64,000 nucleotides of DNA, from NCBI RefSeq assembly GCF_013282625.1, contig NZ_CP054020.1, positions 2,046,001 through 2,110,000 of the forward strand, in the 5' to 3' direction. Position 1 is the first letter of the stretch; each line of letters starts with the position of its first letter. This DNA is from Thiomicrorhabdus xiamenensis (lineage in GTDB: Bacteria > Pseudomonadota > Gammaproteobacteria > Thiomicrospirales > Thiomicrospiraceae). This document shows positions 47,983-57,810 of this stretch, piece after piece. The translations under genes and the position numbers were made by a program. Under the pieces are notes generated by a model. The model was not told where the DNA came from, searched no databases, and worked only from the letters and a program-made list of their open reading frames with translations.

Positions 47983-48899
47983 TCTTTTCAAAAACAAAAA
48001 AAATAATTAACCAATCGCTTCTACTCGGAATGGCCGGCCTCTGTCTGGGGCTGGCAACAACTTCCGCCCATGCCTTAAGCGGGACTCAGACGTCAATCGA
48101 CGGCTACTGTAAAGAATGGTCCGAAAAGCTACGCACGATCCAGTACCAGGGCTGCAAGGAATTAGATCTTCAGGTCGCCGATCAACGCAGTTTTGAAAAA
48201 CGCCTGCTGACCTATAAAGAGTTCGTACCACTAAACAGCGACCCGAACAAAGGAACCCCTGCGCTTCCTAAAGGGAAAATCCTTTTTATCAGCGGCATTC
48301 ATGGCGATGAATATTCGGCAATCAGTATCACCTACCTGTGGATGCAGGCGATGCTCAACAACCGGGAATCAACGCAACACCACTGGCTTTTCTTGCCGAT
48401 CGCCAACCCGGACGGACTTTTCCGCAGCGATCCGGCCACCCGCGTCAACGCCCGTGGCGTAGACCTGAACCGCAACTTCCCGACACCTGATTGGGATGAT
48501 GCCGCTCTAAACTTCTGGAAGCAGTACTATCGTAAAAATAAACGCCGTTATCCCGGCCCAACCGCGGCTTCCGAAGTGGAAACGCGCTGGCTGGTCGATA
48601 CCATCAAACGCTTCCAACCGGATGCAATCATCTCGATTCACGCGCCATACGGTCTTTTGGACTACGATGGCCCGGAACACGCGACACCAACAAAGATCGG
48701 TATCCTCACCCACCGCGAACTTGGGACCTATCCGGGGTCACTGGGGCGCTATGCCGGTGAGTTTTTAAAGATTCCGGTTCTAACGCTTGAATTGCGCTCG
48801 GCCGGCAGCATGCCGAAAGAAGAAGATATCGTACAGATGTGGCAAGATATCGAACAGTGGTCCAACGAAAAAATTGAGCATCAGGAAAAGGATTTCTAA
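47979..48899 (+). CDS. periplasmic M14-family zinc carboxypeptidase (Csd4/Pgp1-like)
   Basis: A 306-residue protein with a signal peptide cut near residue 32. Zinc ligands are His108 and Glu111 (GIHGDE) and His221 (ISIHAP); NARGVDLNRNFP carries the substrate Arg; the catalytic Glu is Glu271 (VLTLELRSAG). M14 enzymes of this size in the periplasm trim peptidoglycan stem peptides, as Csd4 does in Helicobacter. It is translationally coupled to pilU and faces the YkuD-fold gene at 48980. The exact bond cut is inference. Confidence 0.85.
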   Translation: MIFSKTKKIINQSLLLGMAGLCLGLATTSAHALSGTQTSIDGYCKEWSEKLRTIQYQGCKELDLQVADQRSFEKRLLTYKEFVPLNSDPNKGTPALPKGKILFISGIHGDEYSAISITYLWMQAMLNNRESTQHHWLFLPIANPDGLFRSDPATRVNARGVDLNRNFPTPDWDDAALNFWKQYYRKNKRRYPGPTAASEVETRWLVDTIKRFQPDAIISIHAPYGLLDYDGPEHATPTKIGILTHRELGTYPGSLGRYAGEFLKIPVLTLELRSAGSMPKEEDIVQMWQDIEQWSNEKIEHQEKDF

Positions 48900-48926
48900 A
48901 TTACGGCTGGCTCTCTTGCAACCAAT

Positions 48927-48957
48927 AAAAAAGGCCGTTGCGATAACGGCCTTTTTT
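48927..48957. terminator. bidirectional terminator
   Basis: AAAAAAGGCCGTT and AACGGCCTTTTTT pair with a short loop between convergent genes; both strands have a T-run. Confidence 0.93.
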
Positions 48958-48979
48958 ATTACTGAATGATGTATCCCGG

Positions 48980-50053
48980 CTAACGACGGAAGACATATTT
49001 TATTTCGTTGTTTTCGGTGTCTTGAAGCACCACTTTCCAGTCCCCTTCCATATCTCTGCGCCAGAACTGGTGCACCATCTTATCCTTCTCCTTGGCAGGA
49101 TAAGTCACATAGAACAGATCTTTTTCGTTCGGATAGAGATAAACGCTGACCTGCGACCAGTCGACTTCCGGTTGATTGTCGCCCAACCACGCTCGAACCT
49201 CTTTAACCAGATACTTTGAATCCAGGCTGAAATTCAGGTTCTCGCTTTCCTCGTCGACGATCAGAATCGGCGTACTCAGCGGCAGCTTGTATTCGGATAA
49301 CAGCTTCTGCATGGCGCTGTTATTCAGTACTACACAGCCCCGACTTGAACGCGGTGCACGAGTATAGGTATTACGCGGAACGCCGTGTAACCAGATACCT
49401 GAGCCGGTTTTCCCCTGAGACTGATCCCACTTATTCGGATAATTCAGCGGCAAAGCGCCGACACCGTACAAATCCGGCAACTTGTCATCCGATATCATAT
49501 CAACTACATGGTATACACCAATTGGAGTACGCTGATCACCTTCACGCTGTTTACCGGCACCTTTCGCACCGATGGTGACATAGTAGTCCGCTAATTGCTC
49601 GATCTGCTTTTTTGCATTGCGTCCGAACAGATAAAGGCGGCTCTCTTTGAGGTTAACGATCACAACATTCTTTTGCGGCCCGGCCTTAAGTACATAATGG
49701 TCAAAACCGGAGTTCTGCTGCAGTGCGCCTTGGGCAAATTCCCAACGTACCTTGGCTTCATCCTCAAGCTTGCTGATTTCATCTTTGTGCGCTTTGCGAT
49801 AGGCATCGATCATACTCGGCTGCCCCGCTTTCAAAGCCAGCAAATCCGCTTTGACCAACTGTACCAACTTATAAGTGGGATGCTCTTCACTGAGCTGGTC
49901 AAAAGTATTCAATGCCTGTTCAAATGACAGGGACTGCATGGATTGCAACCCGGACAGTAGTTTCTGCTCAACCTGTAAAACTTCGTCAGCCTGCGCCACC
50001 TGAACGGTCGCCGCCAGAGACAAAGCGAAAACAAGTTTAGTTTTTCTTAGCAT
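48980..50053 (-). CDS. YkuD-fold L,D-transpeptidase/carboxypeptidase (Csd6/Pgp2-like)
   Basis: A 357-residue periplasmic protein. A signal peptide (cut near Ala22) and an all-helical TPR-like segment (30-120) precede a YkuD domain whose catalytic site is intact: His223 (GIWLHGVPR) and Cys240 (SSRGCVVL). An NTF2-like C-terminal domain (about 265-357) follows; this combination is typical of Helicobacter Csd6 and Campylobacter Pgp2, which act as L,D-carboxypeptidases, so the activity cannot be settled from fold alone. It overlaps the start region of the gene upstream by 17 bases. Confidence 0.88.
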   Translation of the reverse strand: MLRKTKLVFALSLAATVQVAQADEVLQVEQKLLSGLQSMQSLSFEQALNTFDQLSEEHPTYKLVQLVKADLLALKAGQPSMIDAYRKAHKDEISKLEDEAKVRWEFAQGALQQNSGFDHYVLKAGPQKNVVIVNLKESRLYLFGRNAKKQIEQLADYYVTIGAKGAGKQREGDQRTPIGVYHVVDMISDDKLPDLYGVGALPLNYPNKWDQSQGKTGSGIWLHGVPRNTYTRAPRSSRGCVVLNNSAMQKLLSEYKLPLSTPILIVDEESENLNFSLDSKYLVKEVRAWLGDNQPEVDWSQVSVYLYPNEKDLFYVTYPAKEKDKMVHQFWRRDMEGDWKVVLQDTENNEIKYVFRR

Positions 50054-50957
50054 AAACTACTTCCTCTTGAATGATCTTCCAGTCGCCGCGATCTTTTTTC
50101 CATAACAGCACTTTATGGATTGTATCCTGAAAGCGGTCAGACTTGTAGCGTTGTCTGAAATCCACTCGGACTAATTCACTTGTGATTTCAACTGCTTGAA
50201 CATCATCCAGATACACTTTAATGAATTCCGGATTGCGCAGACTGCGGTGACGGCTACGCTCCCAAGCTTCGTAATTCATACCGTTTTTGGGCATGAACTG
50301 GCGATCGTCGTAGAAACTCAGATAACGGTCAACATCCTGGCTGGCCCATGCCTGACGCCAGCCTTCCACCAGGCCGGTCACCTCAAATGCAGCCTCACTG
50401 AACCGCTTCTCAGGCGCATCCTTTTGATCCTGGCGGGTATTTTCCGTCTTCGCCAATCTGTTAAGGTCAATGACTAGCCAATCGCCCTTCGGCTCTTTGA
50501 GTTTGCTTTTTTCGAAAACGCGGTTATAAGCTTTTTGAGCCTGATAAGCGTATATCTGATTTAAATTATCCAGTGTTTTGGCGACCTGTTGATCGGCCTG
50601 CAAGGCGGCATCAAGGCGTTTTTGCGCCTGATCGTATTTCTTCTGGCGCATCAGCACCACCGCCAGATTGTTTTCCAATGCGCGCTTTAATTCCGGTGCA
50701 TTAGTGGGGTTCTGGCTAAGCTGGTTCCAAATTTTATAGGCTTTTTTCAAGTCATCACGTTGAGCGGCAACCCACCCTTCCTTAAACGCTTGTGCCTGCT
50801 GTTTCGGCGTAAGAAAAGACTCCTGACCGGCTGCATGAGCGCTGCTTAACTGCAAGGCGGATGCGATTGCAAACGCGAGCACAAAAGACGTTTTCCGAAT
50901 GTTTTGACATGACTTTCGACAAGACTTTTTATATGCCGACAAGAAACCGTTATCCAT
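50037..50957 (-). CDS. TPR and NTF2-like periplasmic partner protein (Cds6 family)
   Basis: 306 residues from the ATG at 50957, which has GGGATAG close upstream; longer starts at 50984 and 50987 exist. A signal peptide (ending SSAHAA) and TPR-like helices (about 55-150) lead to an NTF2-like C-terminal domain that resembles the tail of its neighbour (VLLWKKDRGDWKIIQEE in place of QFWRRDMEGDWKVVLQD). There is no YkuD catalytic motif, so it should be a partner or substrate-binding protein. Transcribed just before the YkuD gene, with a 17-base overlap. Confidence 0.78.
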   Translation of the reverse strand: MDNGFLSAYKKSCRKSCQNIRKTSFVLAFAIASALQLSSAHAAGQESFLTPKQQAQAFKEGWVAAQRDDLKKAYKIWNQLSQNPTNAPELKRALENNLAVVLMRQKKYDQAQKRLDAALQADQQVAKTLDNLNQIYAYQAQKAYNRVFEKSKLKEPKGDWLVIDLNRLAKTENTRQDQKDAPEKRFSEAAFEVTGLVEGWRQAWASQDVDRYLSFYDDRQFMPKNGMNYEAWERSRHRSLRNPEFIKVYLDDVQAVEITSELVRVDFRQRYKSDRFQDTIHKVLLWKKDRGDWKIIQEEVVYAKKN

Positions 50958-50997
50958 TTCTATCCCAAAGTAAAAAATTTCCATCAAGCGGGCTATT

Positions 50998-53037
50998 CTA
51001 GCCTAAATCTCCGACTCCGACCATGCTCGATTTAAGAGTTTTAATCTGATCGCGCAGACCGGCAGCCGTTTCGAAATCGAGATCTTTGGCCGCCTGATAC
51101 ATTTTTTTCTCTAACTTCTTGATATGGCTCGCAATCTGCGCTGGGGTCATCTGTTCTTGCGCATGATAATCCGAACTGCTTTCCGCCACTTTTGCCGTAC
51201 TGCCTCGACTGCTCGCTTTAGCGGCATAAGGCGATCCTTCAAGGATATCAGAGACTTTTTTGTTCAACGGCTGCGGCGTGATCCCACGCTCTTCGTTATA
51301 ACGGATCTGTTTGGCACGACGCCGCTCGGTCTCGTCCATCGCCGCTTTCATCGAACGGGTAATCTTATCGGCATACAGAATCGCCTTACCATCGACATTT
51401 CGCGCCGCACGCCCGATCGTCTGGATCAAGGAGCGTTCGGAACGCAGAAAACCTTCCTTATCGGCATCCAGAATCGCCACCAACGCCACTTCGGGGATAT
51501 CCAACCCCTCTCGAAGCAGGTTAATTCCGACCAGAACATCGAACTCCCCTAGACGCAGATCGCGAATGATTTCAATCCGCTCGACCGTATCGATATCCGA
51601 ATGCATATAACGCACCCGAACATTGTGATCCTCAAGATATTCGGTCAGGTTTTCCGCCATCCGCTTGGTCAAAACGGTCACCAGAATGCGCTGTCCTTTC
51701 TCCGCGCGCACTTTGATTTCACCCAGCAGATCATCAACCTGAGTCAATGCTGGACGAACTTCCAGCTCCGGATCAACCAAACCGGTCGGGCGCACCACCT
51801 GCTCGATAATCGTATCAGTGTGCTCGCCTTCATAAGTTCCCGGCGTCGCTGAGACAAAAATCGTCTGCGGCATGAGTCGCTCGAACTCCTCGAACTTCAG
51901 CGGGCGGTTATCCATCGCCGACGGGAGACGGAAACCATAAGTCACCAGATTCTCTTTACGAGACCGATCCCCTTTGTACATCCCGCCGATCTGGGGAATC
52001 GTGACGTGACTTTCGTCAATGACCATCAAGGCGTTTTTGGGCAGATAGTCCATCAGAGTCGGCGGCGGTTCGCCCGGCCCTCTTCCGGAAAGATAACGCG
52101 AGTAGTTCTCGATCCCCTGACAATATCCGAGCTCCATCATCATTTCGATATCCAGTTTGGTGCGCTCTTCAAGGCGCTGGGCTTCGACCAGCTTGCCCAT
52201 CTCGCGCAACTGGCTCAAACGCTCTTTAAGCTCCACCTTAACCTGCTCGATCATTTCCAGCACGCGCTCGCGCGGCGTGACATAGTGGGTTTTCGGATAA
52301 ATGGTAACGCGGCTTGGCTTACTAAGCGTTTCGCCGGTCAAAGGGTCGAACCAGACAATCTGCTCAACTTCATCGTCAAACAGTTCGATACGTACCGCAT
52401 ACTCTTCGGCTTCGGCCGGAAAGATATCAATCACGTCGCCGCGTACACGGAAAGTACCACGCCACAATTCGATATCGTTGCGTGTGTATTGCATGGAGGT
52501 CAGACGCTGCAGAATATCTCGCTGAGAAATTTCATCGCCGAGACGCAACTGCAGAATCATCTTCAAATACATTTCCGGGTCACCAAGACCATAGATGGCC
52601 GAGACCGTCGCGATCAAAATAACGTCCTGACGTTCCATCAACGCTTTGGTTGCCGACAAACGCAACTGTTCTATCTGCTCATTGACCGAAGAGTCCTTGG
52701 CGATATAGGTGTCGGACGCCGGGACATAGGCTTCCGGCTGGTAGTAGTCGTAATAGGAAACGAAATACTCCACCGCATTGTTCGGAAAGAAGCTTTTCAT
52801 TTCGCCATATAACTGGGCGGCCAGCGTTTTGTTATGCGCCAGAATAATGGTCGGACGCTGTACTTGAGAAACCACATTGGCAACAGTAAACGTCTTACCG
52901 GAGCCGGTTACCCCAAGCAAGGTCTGGTATGCTTCGCCATGCTGCAAGCCTTCAACCAGCTGCTGAATCGCTGTCGGCTGATCACCGTTCGGGGCGTAGG
53001 ATGAGACTAATTCAAATTTCTTAGCAGTTTTCGCCAC
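50998..53037 (-). CDS. uvrB: excinuclease ABC subunit B
   Basis: A 679-residue damage-recognition helicase of nucleotide excision repair. Walker A is [10 protein letters not shown], the DEAD-type box is [11 protein letters not shown], the beta-hairpin [12 protein letters not shown] is seen, and the C-terminal UVR motif ends the protein ([22 protein letters not shown]). The start is GTG with AAGGA eight bases upstream. Intact and full length. Confidence 0.98.
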   Translation of the reverse strand: MAKTAKKFELVSSYAPNGDQPTAIQQLVEGLQHGEAYQTLLGVTGSGKTFTVANVVSQVQRPTIILAHNKTLAAQLYGEMKSFFPNNAVEYFVSYYDYYQPEAYVPASDTYIAKDSSVNEQIEQLRLSATKALMERQDVILIATVSAIYGLGDPEMYLKMILQLRLGDEISQRDILQRLTSMQYTRNDIELWRGTFRVRGDVIDIFPAEAEEYAVRIELFDDEVEQIVWFDPLTGETLSKPSRVTIYPKTHYVTPRERVLEMIEQVKVELKERLSQLREMGKLVEAQRLEERTKLDIEMMMELGYCQGIENYSRYLSGRGPGEPPPTLMDYLPKNALMVIDESHVTIPQIGGMYKGDRSRKENLVTYGFRLPSAMDNRPLKFEEFERLMPQTIFVSATPGTYEGEHTDTIIEQVVRPTGLVDPELEVRPALTQVDDLLGEIKVRAEKGQRILVTVLTKRMAENLTEYLEDHNVRVRYMHSDIDTVERIEIIRDLRLGEFDVLVGINLLREGLDIPEVALVAILDADKEGFLRSERSLIQTIGRAARNVDGKAILYADKITRSMKAAMDETERRRAKQIRYNEERGITPQPLNKKVSDILEGSPYAAKASSRGSTAKVAESSSDYHAQEQMTPAQIASHIKKLEKKMYQAAKDLDFETAAGLRDQIKTLKSSMVGVGDLG

Positions 53038-53348
53038 AATTATTCCTTTTTAACTACCCCTAAATCCAGTAAAATGCCCAGTAATATTTTTGTAATAGAG
53101 CAATGATTTTACGCCCCTTCCCGACAGGGGATCTCGAAAAACCCATTGTAGGAATTTTTATGGGTTTTTATCCCGCACATGTTTAAAGAGGAAAGCCGAG
53201 TCTTTCACAAAGACTTGAGCACTGCAACCACCTCTAATTTGATCCCCCGGAAACTCCGGAGCCGATCAGGGACTTTTGAGATCGCCTCTTTCATCCTTCC
53301 GGCGTGCGTATTATACAAGCTCGAGAATTTGTGGAGAACAACAATACA
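53038..53348. other. intergenic region with a hairpin, uvrB/aminotransferase
   Basis: About 310 bases between divergent genes. AAAAACCCA (53137-53145) and TGGGTTTTT (53161-53169) form a nine-base stem with T-runs in either direction, and CCCC...GGGG nearby forms a smaller one. It could terminate a short leader or encode a small RNA. I see no coding gene; the frame upstream of the aminotransferase ATG is ignored. Confidence 0.4.
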
Positions 53349-54530
53349 ATGGCCCTTCTATCCGATCGCGTGAATCGAGTAAAGCCTTCTCTTACTCTTG
53401 TTATTACCGCTAAAGCCGGCGAAATGAAACGAGCCGGCAAAGACATTATCAGTCTCGGTGCAGGAGAGCCTGACTTTGATACGCCGGATCACATTAAGGC
53501 CGCGGGGATTGCCGCCATTGAAAACGGCGAAACCCGTTATACCGCAGTGGACGGCACAGCTGAATTGAAAGAGGCGATTCAGGCCAAATTCAAACGCGAT
53601 AACAATCTGGAATATGCGGCCAATCAGATTCTGGTCTCTTCCGGCGGAAAGCAAAGTTTCTATAATCTGTGTCAAGCCGTCCTGAATGACGGAGACGAAG
53701 TAATTATTCCAGCGCCTTACTGGGTTTCCTACCCAGATATGGCATTGCTGGCAGGCGGAGAACCGATCATTATCCACGCCGGTATTGAACAGGGCTTTAA
53801 AGTCACTGCCGAACAGATTGAAGCGGCCATTACACCGAAAACCAAACTGCTGGTTCTGAACAGCCCGTCCAACCCGACCGGCGCCGTTTACAGTGCCGAC
53901 GAGTTGAAAGCGATCGGTGACGTATTGGCCAAGCATCCGCAAATTCTGATTGCATCGGATGATATGTACGAACACATCATGCTCAGCGATAAAACATTTA
54001 CCAATATCCTGGAAGTATCGCCGGAACTGTATGAACGTACCGTCGTCATGAACGGTGTTTCCAAAGCTTATTCCATGACCGGCTGGCGTATCGGATATGC
54101 CGGCGGCCCGGTGGACATCATTGCGGCAATGCGCAAAGTTCAGTCGCAAAGCACTTCGAACCCTTGTTCGATTTCGCAAGCGGCCTCAGTCGAAGCGCTG
54201 AACGGACCTCAGGAATGCATTCAGACAATGCTGGTGGAGTTCAAGAAACGCCATGAATATGTCGTCGAGCGCGTTAACCGGATTCCAGGCTTTAAATGCC
54301 TGCATGCCGACGGTGCTTTCTACGCATTCATGGACATCTCCGAAGCCATGAAAATGAAAGGCTTTGCAACGGATGCCGACTTCGCCACCGCGATTCTGGA
54401 AGAAAAACTGGTTGCTGCGGTCCCGGGCTCCGGCTTCGGCAGTGAAGGTCACCTGCGAATCTCTTTTGCAACCAGCATGGAAAACCTGGTCGCCGCATTG
54501 GATCGTATCGAAGCCTATATGCAGGCTTAA
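53349..54530 (+). CDS. class I aspartate aminotransferase (Ib subgroup)
   Basis: A PLP-dependent transaminase of 393 residues from the ATG at 53349; an in-frame GTG 15 codons earlier is not favoured. Motifs: SLGAGEPDFDTP near the N-terminus, NSPSNPTGAVY (cofactor Asn), and the Schiff-base Lys in GVSKAYSMTGWRIGY. Substrate-binding Arg is in LRISFAT. Subgroup Ib enzymes use aspartate and sometimes aromatic or prephenate substrates, which the sequence does not settle. Ends at a strong terminator. Confidence 0.93.
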   Translation: MALLSDRVNRVKPSLTLVITAKAGEMKRAGKDIISLGAGEPDFDTPDHIKAAGIAAIENGETRYTAVDGTAELKEAIQAKFKRDNNLEYAANQILVSSGGKQSFYNLCQAVLNDGDEVIIPAPYWVSYPDMALLAGGEPIIIHAGIEQGFKVTAEQIEAAITPKTKLLVLNSPSNPTGAVYSADELKAIGDVLAKHPQILIASDDMYEHIMLSDKTFTNILEVSPELYERTVVMNGVSKAYSMTGWRIGYAGGPVDIIAAMRKVQSQSTSNPCSISQAASVEALNGPQECIQTMLVEFKKRHEYVVERVNRIPGFKCLHADGAFYAFMDISEAMKMKGFATDADFATAILEEKLVAAVPGSGFGSEGHLRISFATSMENLVAALDRIEAYMQA

Positions 54531-54552
54531 CCCTTAATCCGCCCCTTAAATG

Positions 54553-54578
54553 AAAGCCGCCTTTATGGCGGTTTTTTA
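54553..54578 (+). terminator. terminator after the aminotransferase
   Basis: AAAGCCGCC and GGCGGTTT pair around TTTAT with a T-run. It overlaps the end of the convergent ligase gene by three bases. Confidence 0.9.
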
Positions 54579-55580
54579 TTTTGCTTCGTACAGCTGACTC
54601 TCCAGACTCAAACTACGTACCTCCCGAGCGGAAAACCTCTGTCGTATAAAAACGGGAAAACGCGGCAGACCATGCCGAGTCAAACCACTGTATTTAAACG
54701 TGACCATCGCGCCAACTTCCGGTGGTTTCGCTCGCTCCCGATCGCTCAGCCCGGAACCAAGGTAAATAATCGTCCGGGAGGAAACCGGTAATTCCGGAAA
54801 CAGACGAGGCTTCTGATGATTCAGCAAGGCACACGACAAAGAACCGACCTTCCCCTGCAAGCGCCCTTTACCTGGCTTATAGCCGACAACAATGCACTCT
54901 GCATCACTGTAAGGTTTTATTTTAAGCACACTTTCTAATCGCCCCGTTTGATAATCCAAAGCGCCGTTACGGAGAATAATCCCTTCACCTCCTGCACCCA
55001 CTATTTTCCGGAAATAAGAGGTTAACTGCTTTGAGGAATTAATTCGATGCTGCGCAATCGGTTTCAGATATTCTGACGGATGCGCACGCAGATAATGTTT
55101 AAGTATAGACATTCTTGCCATGAGACCTCCCTCCTGATTTGGAACCTCAAAAACCCTGTAGGTCACGGCTCGCCAACCCTCCTCCCACTGCCTGCTGTCG
55201 TCTGAAGAGCGAATCAATCCACTAATAAACGAAAACTGACCTGTCGCGCTCCACAGCTCCCCGTCCAATGCAAAAGGTGGCAATGCATCGGTAAACCAAG
55301 CCGGGGCAGAGATTTTGTTTCCCTGCCGGGTCACTAAACTTGCTCCATTCCAGTAGGCCCGGACGCCGTCATACTTACGGCTTAAAAACCACTCGTCCGC
55401 TCCGTCTGCGGAAACTTCTATCAAACGGCCTGCTTCCGATAAAGACAATGACGTCGGCAAAAATAATTCCGGTCTGGTCGCTATGTCCGCGCTGGCGAGA
55501 CCACTCGCCACCCAGCCGGAAAAGGTTACAAAAAAGCCCAGCAGAGCCGGGCTTACAGTCGATAATGCCGTGCGTTTCAA
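54576..55580 (-). CDS. periplasmic ATP-dependent DNA ligase (LigE type)
   Basis: A 334-residue ligase with a signal peptide: residues 1-31 (TTG start, KRTALSTVSPALLGFFVTFSG, ending ASA). The nucleotidyltransferase motifs are all present: motif I RKYDGVRA (adenylated Lys), III ALDGELW, IV EGIILRNG, V LKIKPYSDAE, then an OB-fold region. No zinc or C-terminal regulatory domain. Secreted ATP ligases of this minimal type are known in naturally competent bacteria. The start is the TTG at 55580, four bases after the comEA stop, with AGGA nine bases upstream; a longer frame runs into comEA. Export to the periplasm, where ATP is scarce, is puzzling. Confidence 0.85.
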   Translation of the reverse strand: MKRTALSTVSPALLGFFVTFSGWVASGLASADIATRPELFLPTSLSLSEAGRLIEVSADGADEWFLSRKYDGVRAYWNGASLVTRQGNKISAPAWFTDALPPFALDGELWSATGQFSFISGLIRSSDDSRQWEEGWRAVTYRVFEVPNQEGGLMARMSILKHYLRAHPSEYLKPIAQHRINSSKQLTSYFRKIVGAGGEGIILRNGALDYQTGRLESVLKIKPYSDAECIVVGYKPGKGRLQGKVGSLSCALLNHQKPRLFPELPVSSRTIIYLGSGLSDRERAKPPEVGAMVTFKYSGLTRHGLPRFPVFIRQRFSAREVRSLSLESQLYEAK

Positions 55581-55584
55581 TGCA

Positions 55585-55836
55585 TTAATCCTCGAAACGT
55601 AAATCTTCACGAATTTTCTCCAGCGTTTTAACGCCAATTCCTTTAACGCTCAGCAGGTCCTCCGGCTGCTTGCATTGAACTTTCTGGCAGTACTCAACAA
55701 TCCTCTGAGCTTTTACGCTACCAATACCATTCAATGCCTGAGCAACTTCTTCACCGGAAGAGGTATTCACATTGACCGGACTGGCATAAACAAAATGACT
55801 GAAAACCAACATAGACAACAATAAAAAAATTCTCAT
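55585..55836 (-). CDS. comEA: ComEA-type helix-hairpin-helix DNA-binding protein
   Basis: An 83-residue protein with a signal peptide (cut after VYA) and one HhH pair: PVNVNTSSGEEVAQALNGIG and DLLSVKGIGVKTLEKI. This form, without a long linker, is the gammaproteobacterial ComEA that pulls transforming DNA into the periplasm. It sits four bases before the ligase gene, so uptake and joining of DNA are co-expressed. Confidence 0.9.
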   Translation of the reverse strand: MRIFLLLSMLVFSHFVYASPVNVNTSSGEEVAQALNGIGSVKAQRIVEYCQKVQCKQPEDLLSVKGIGVKTLEKIREDLRFED

Positions 55837-56131
55837 TAGACCCTCCTAAAACAATAATTATCTACATGCATATACAACACTATATACATACGCATTTTAT
55901 ACACATAAACCCTGCAGATTTACAAACAGTATTTTTTATACAAAGCAACAAATATACTTATTAAAGTGTATTTTTATTAACGATAAAGGAAACTTTATTA
56001 TCAATACAAACTTAGAAGGCGGCTTAGTACCGTGCTTTTTCAGGTAAAGATCAGCAATAGCCAAAAGATAGCGATAAAATAAATGAGTCAATGAACAACT
56101 CTGCATTTTCAACAACTTTAAAGGATTCACA

Positions 56132-57664
56132 ATGACCCCTAAAGAGCGTTACCAGAAACTGGAACAGCTTCTCAGCCTGGAAAATCCGGTTCTGTTGGAA
56201 ATCATTCAAAGTTACAAGAATCTTGATAAGGTGGGATATAAAACCGGCCTCTTAGCGCGGACAGAGTCCTATGCGGAACATATTTCGTGGTGGCCGCTAA
56301 TTTCAGTACTGGGAACTTTTTCTGCGGGTAAATCCAGCTTTATTAACCAATATGTCGGCAAAAAATTACAAACCACCGGAAACCAAGCGGTCGATGATAA
56401 ATTTACCGTGATCTGCCATGGTAACAGCGACGAAATCACCACCTTACCGGGACTCGCCTTGGACTCAGATCCACGTTTTCCGTTTTACGGCATGAGCGAT
56501 CAAATCGATCAGGTCGAATTTGGGGAAGGGAGCCGAATCGACAGCTACTTACAGTTGAAAACTACCAAAGCGGACGCTCTACGAGGAAAGATTCTAATCG
56601 ACTCCCCCGGCTTTGATGCCGACTCACAAAGAGACGCGACCCTGCGGCTGACAAACCACATCATTGACTTGTCGGACCTTGTCTTAGTCTTCTTCGATGC
56701 CCGCCACCCAGAGCCAGGAGCCATGCGTGACACGCTGGAACACTTGGTTGCCTCAACCAGAACACGTCATGACGCCGACAAAGTTCTGTACATCCTTAAC
56801 CAAATCGACACTGCAGCCAAGGACGATAACCTGGAAGAAATCATCGGTTCCTGGCAGAGAGCCCTGTCTTCCAAAGGCCTGATCGGCGGCAACTTTTTTG
56901 CAATCTATAACGAAGAAGCGGCCGAAGCCATTTCCGACCCTGCGGTTAAAGAGCGCTTTCAACGCAGGCGCGACAAGGATATTCAAAAGATCGTACAACG
57001 CATGGATAAGGTCAGCATAGAACGCAGTTACCGTATTGCCCGCGCCCTGGAAAATGTCGCGCATGAAATCACGCAAACCCAAATTCCTCGCCTGCAGCAG
57101 GAACTTGCTAAATGGCGCAAACGCGTGCTATTGGCAGACGCTGGCGCATTTACAGGAATTTTTGTACTCCTGATCTTTATTCTTTCAAGCTTCGGCGCTT
57201 TAGACACTCCGTTTTCCGAATGGTCAATCGTCACCGCGATTGGAGAGTCATCGATTTTTGCCGGCCTGCTTTTCGTCGCCATTTTAATGGCCGGCTTCAG
57301 CCTGCATCAGTTCATCCGTCTGAAATTATCGCAATGGCAACAGAAAACATTACGCCAACAGGATGAATCGCGCTTGGCAAACGCTTTAGCCCACAGCACG
57401 CGTTTTTGGCGCGGCCTGTTTAATGAAAATCCTCGAGGTTGGAATCGCGGTACACAAAAATTGCTCGGCAAAATCGGTCAGGCATCGAAAAAAGCGATAC
57501 AAAAACTTAACGACCAGTTTACCAACCCTTCTGGGCAAGAAAACAACTCACCGAAATCAGCCGGCGTGGATAAAGAGATGCGACACGAAGCGGTCGACGG
57601 TATGACGAAATCAGAACTTAACGCAGACTCGGAAAGTCAATCGGAACGAACAGAAGAAAAATAA
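56132..57664 (+). CDS. membrane-anchored dynamin-like GTPase
   Basis: A 510-residue protein of the dynamin superfamily, EHD-like. G1 is GTFSAGKSS (61-69), G3 is DSPGFD (about 160-165), and G4 is LNQID. Two membrane helices lie at about 335-357 and 372-395, after the GTPase and helical region; the C-terminus is charged and ends in an acidic tail. Bacterial relatives remodel or fuse membranes, but the role here is unknown. AAGGA lies six bases before the ATG. It stands alone. Confidence 0.85.
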   Translation: MTPKERYQKLEQLLSLENPVLLEIIQSYKNLDKVGYKTGLLARTESYAEHISWWPLISVLGTFSAGKSSFINQYVGKKLQTTGNQAVDDKFTVICHGNSDEITTLPGLALDSDPRFPFYGMSDQIDQVEFGEGSRIDSYLQLKTTKADALRGKILIDSPGFDADSQRDATLRLTNHIIDLSDLVLVFFDARHPEPGAMRDTLEHLVASTRTRHDADKVLYILNQIDTAAKDDNLEEIIGSWQRALSSKGLIGGNFFAIYNEEAAEAISDPAVKERFQRRRDKDIQKIVQRMDKVSIERSYRIARALENVAHEITQTQIPRLQQELAKWRKRVLLADAGAFTGIFVLLIFILSSFGALDTPFSEWSIVTAIGESSIFAGLLFVAILMAGFSLHQFIRLKLSQWQQKTLRQQDESRLANALAHSTRFWRGLFNENPRGWNRGTQKLLGKIGQASKKAIQKLNDQFTNPSGQENNSPKSAGVDKEMRHEAVDGMTKSELNADSESQSERTEEK

Positions 57665-57751
57665 GAGAAACTTAAACTAACAGGACGAAGAAATTGATCA
57701 GAAACCTGTATTCAGAAATTATCAAGCTAGATTATCCGACCCCTCAAACGG

Positions 57752-57774
57752 AAAAACCAGCGCTTACGCGCTGG
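57752..57774 (-). terminator. terminator of the torF-family gene
   Basis: Leftward reading gives CCAGCGC-GTAA-GCGCTGG followed by TTTTT. It ends the leftward outer-membrane protein gene. Confidence 0.85.
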
Positions 57775-57810
57775 CATAACATCTCAATTTAAGGAGTCAA
57801 ACAAAAGCAA

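Noticed and set aside
51124-52812. Rightward frames opposite uvrB
   Set aside because: Antisense to conserved uvrB motifs; composition matches a shadow frame.
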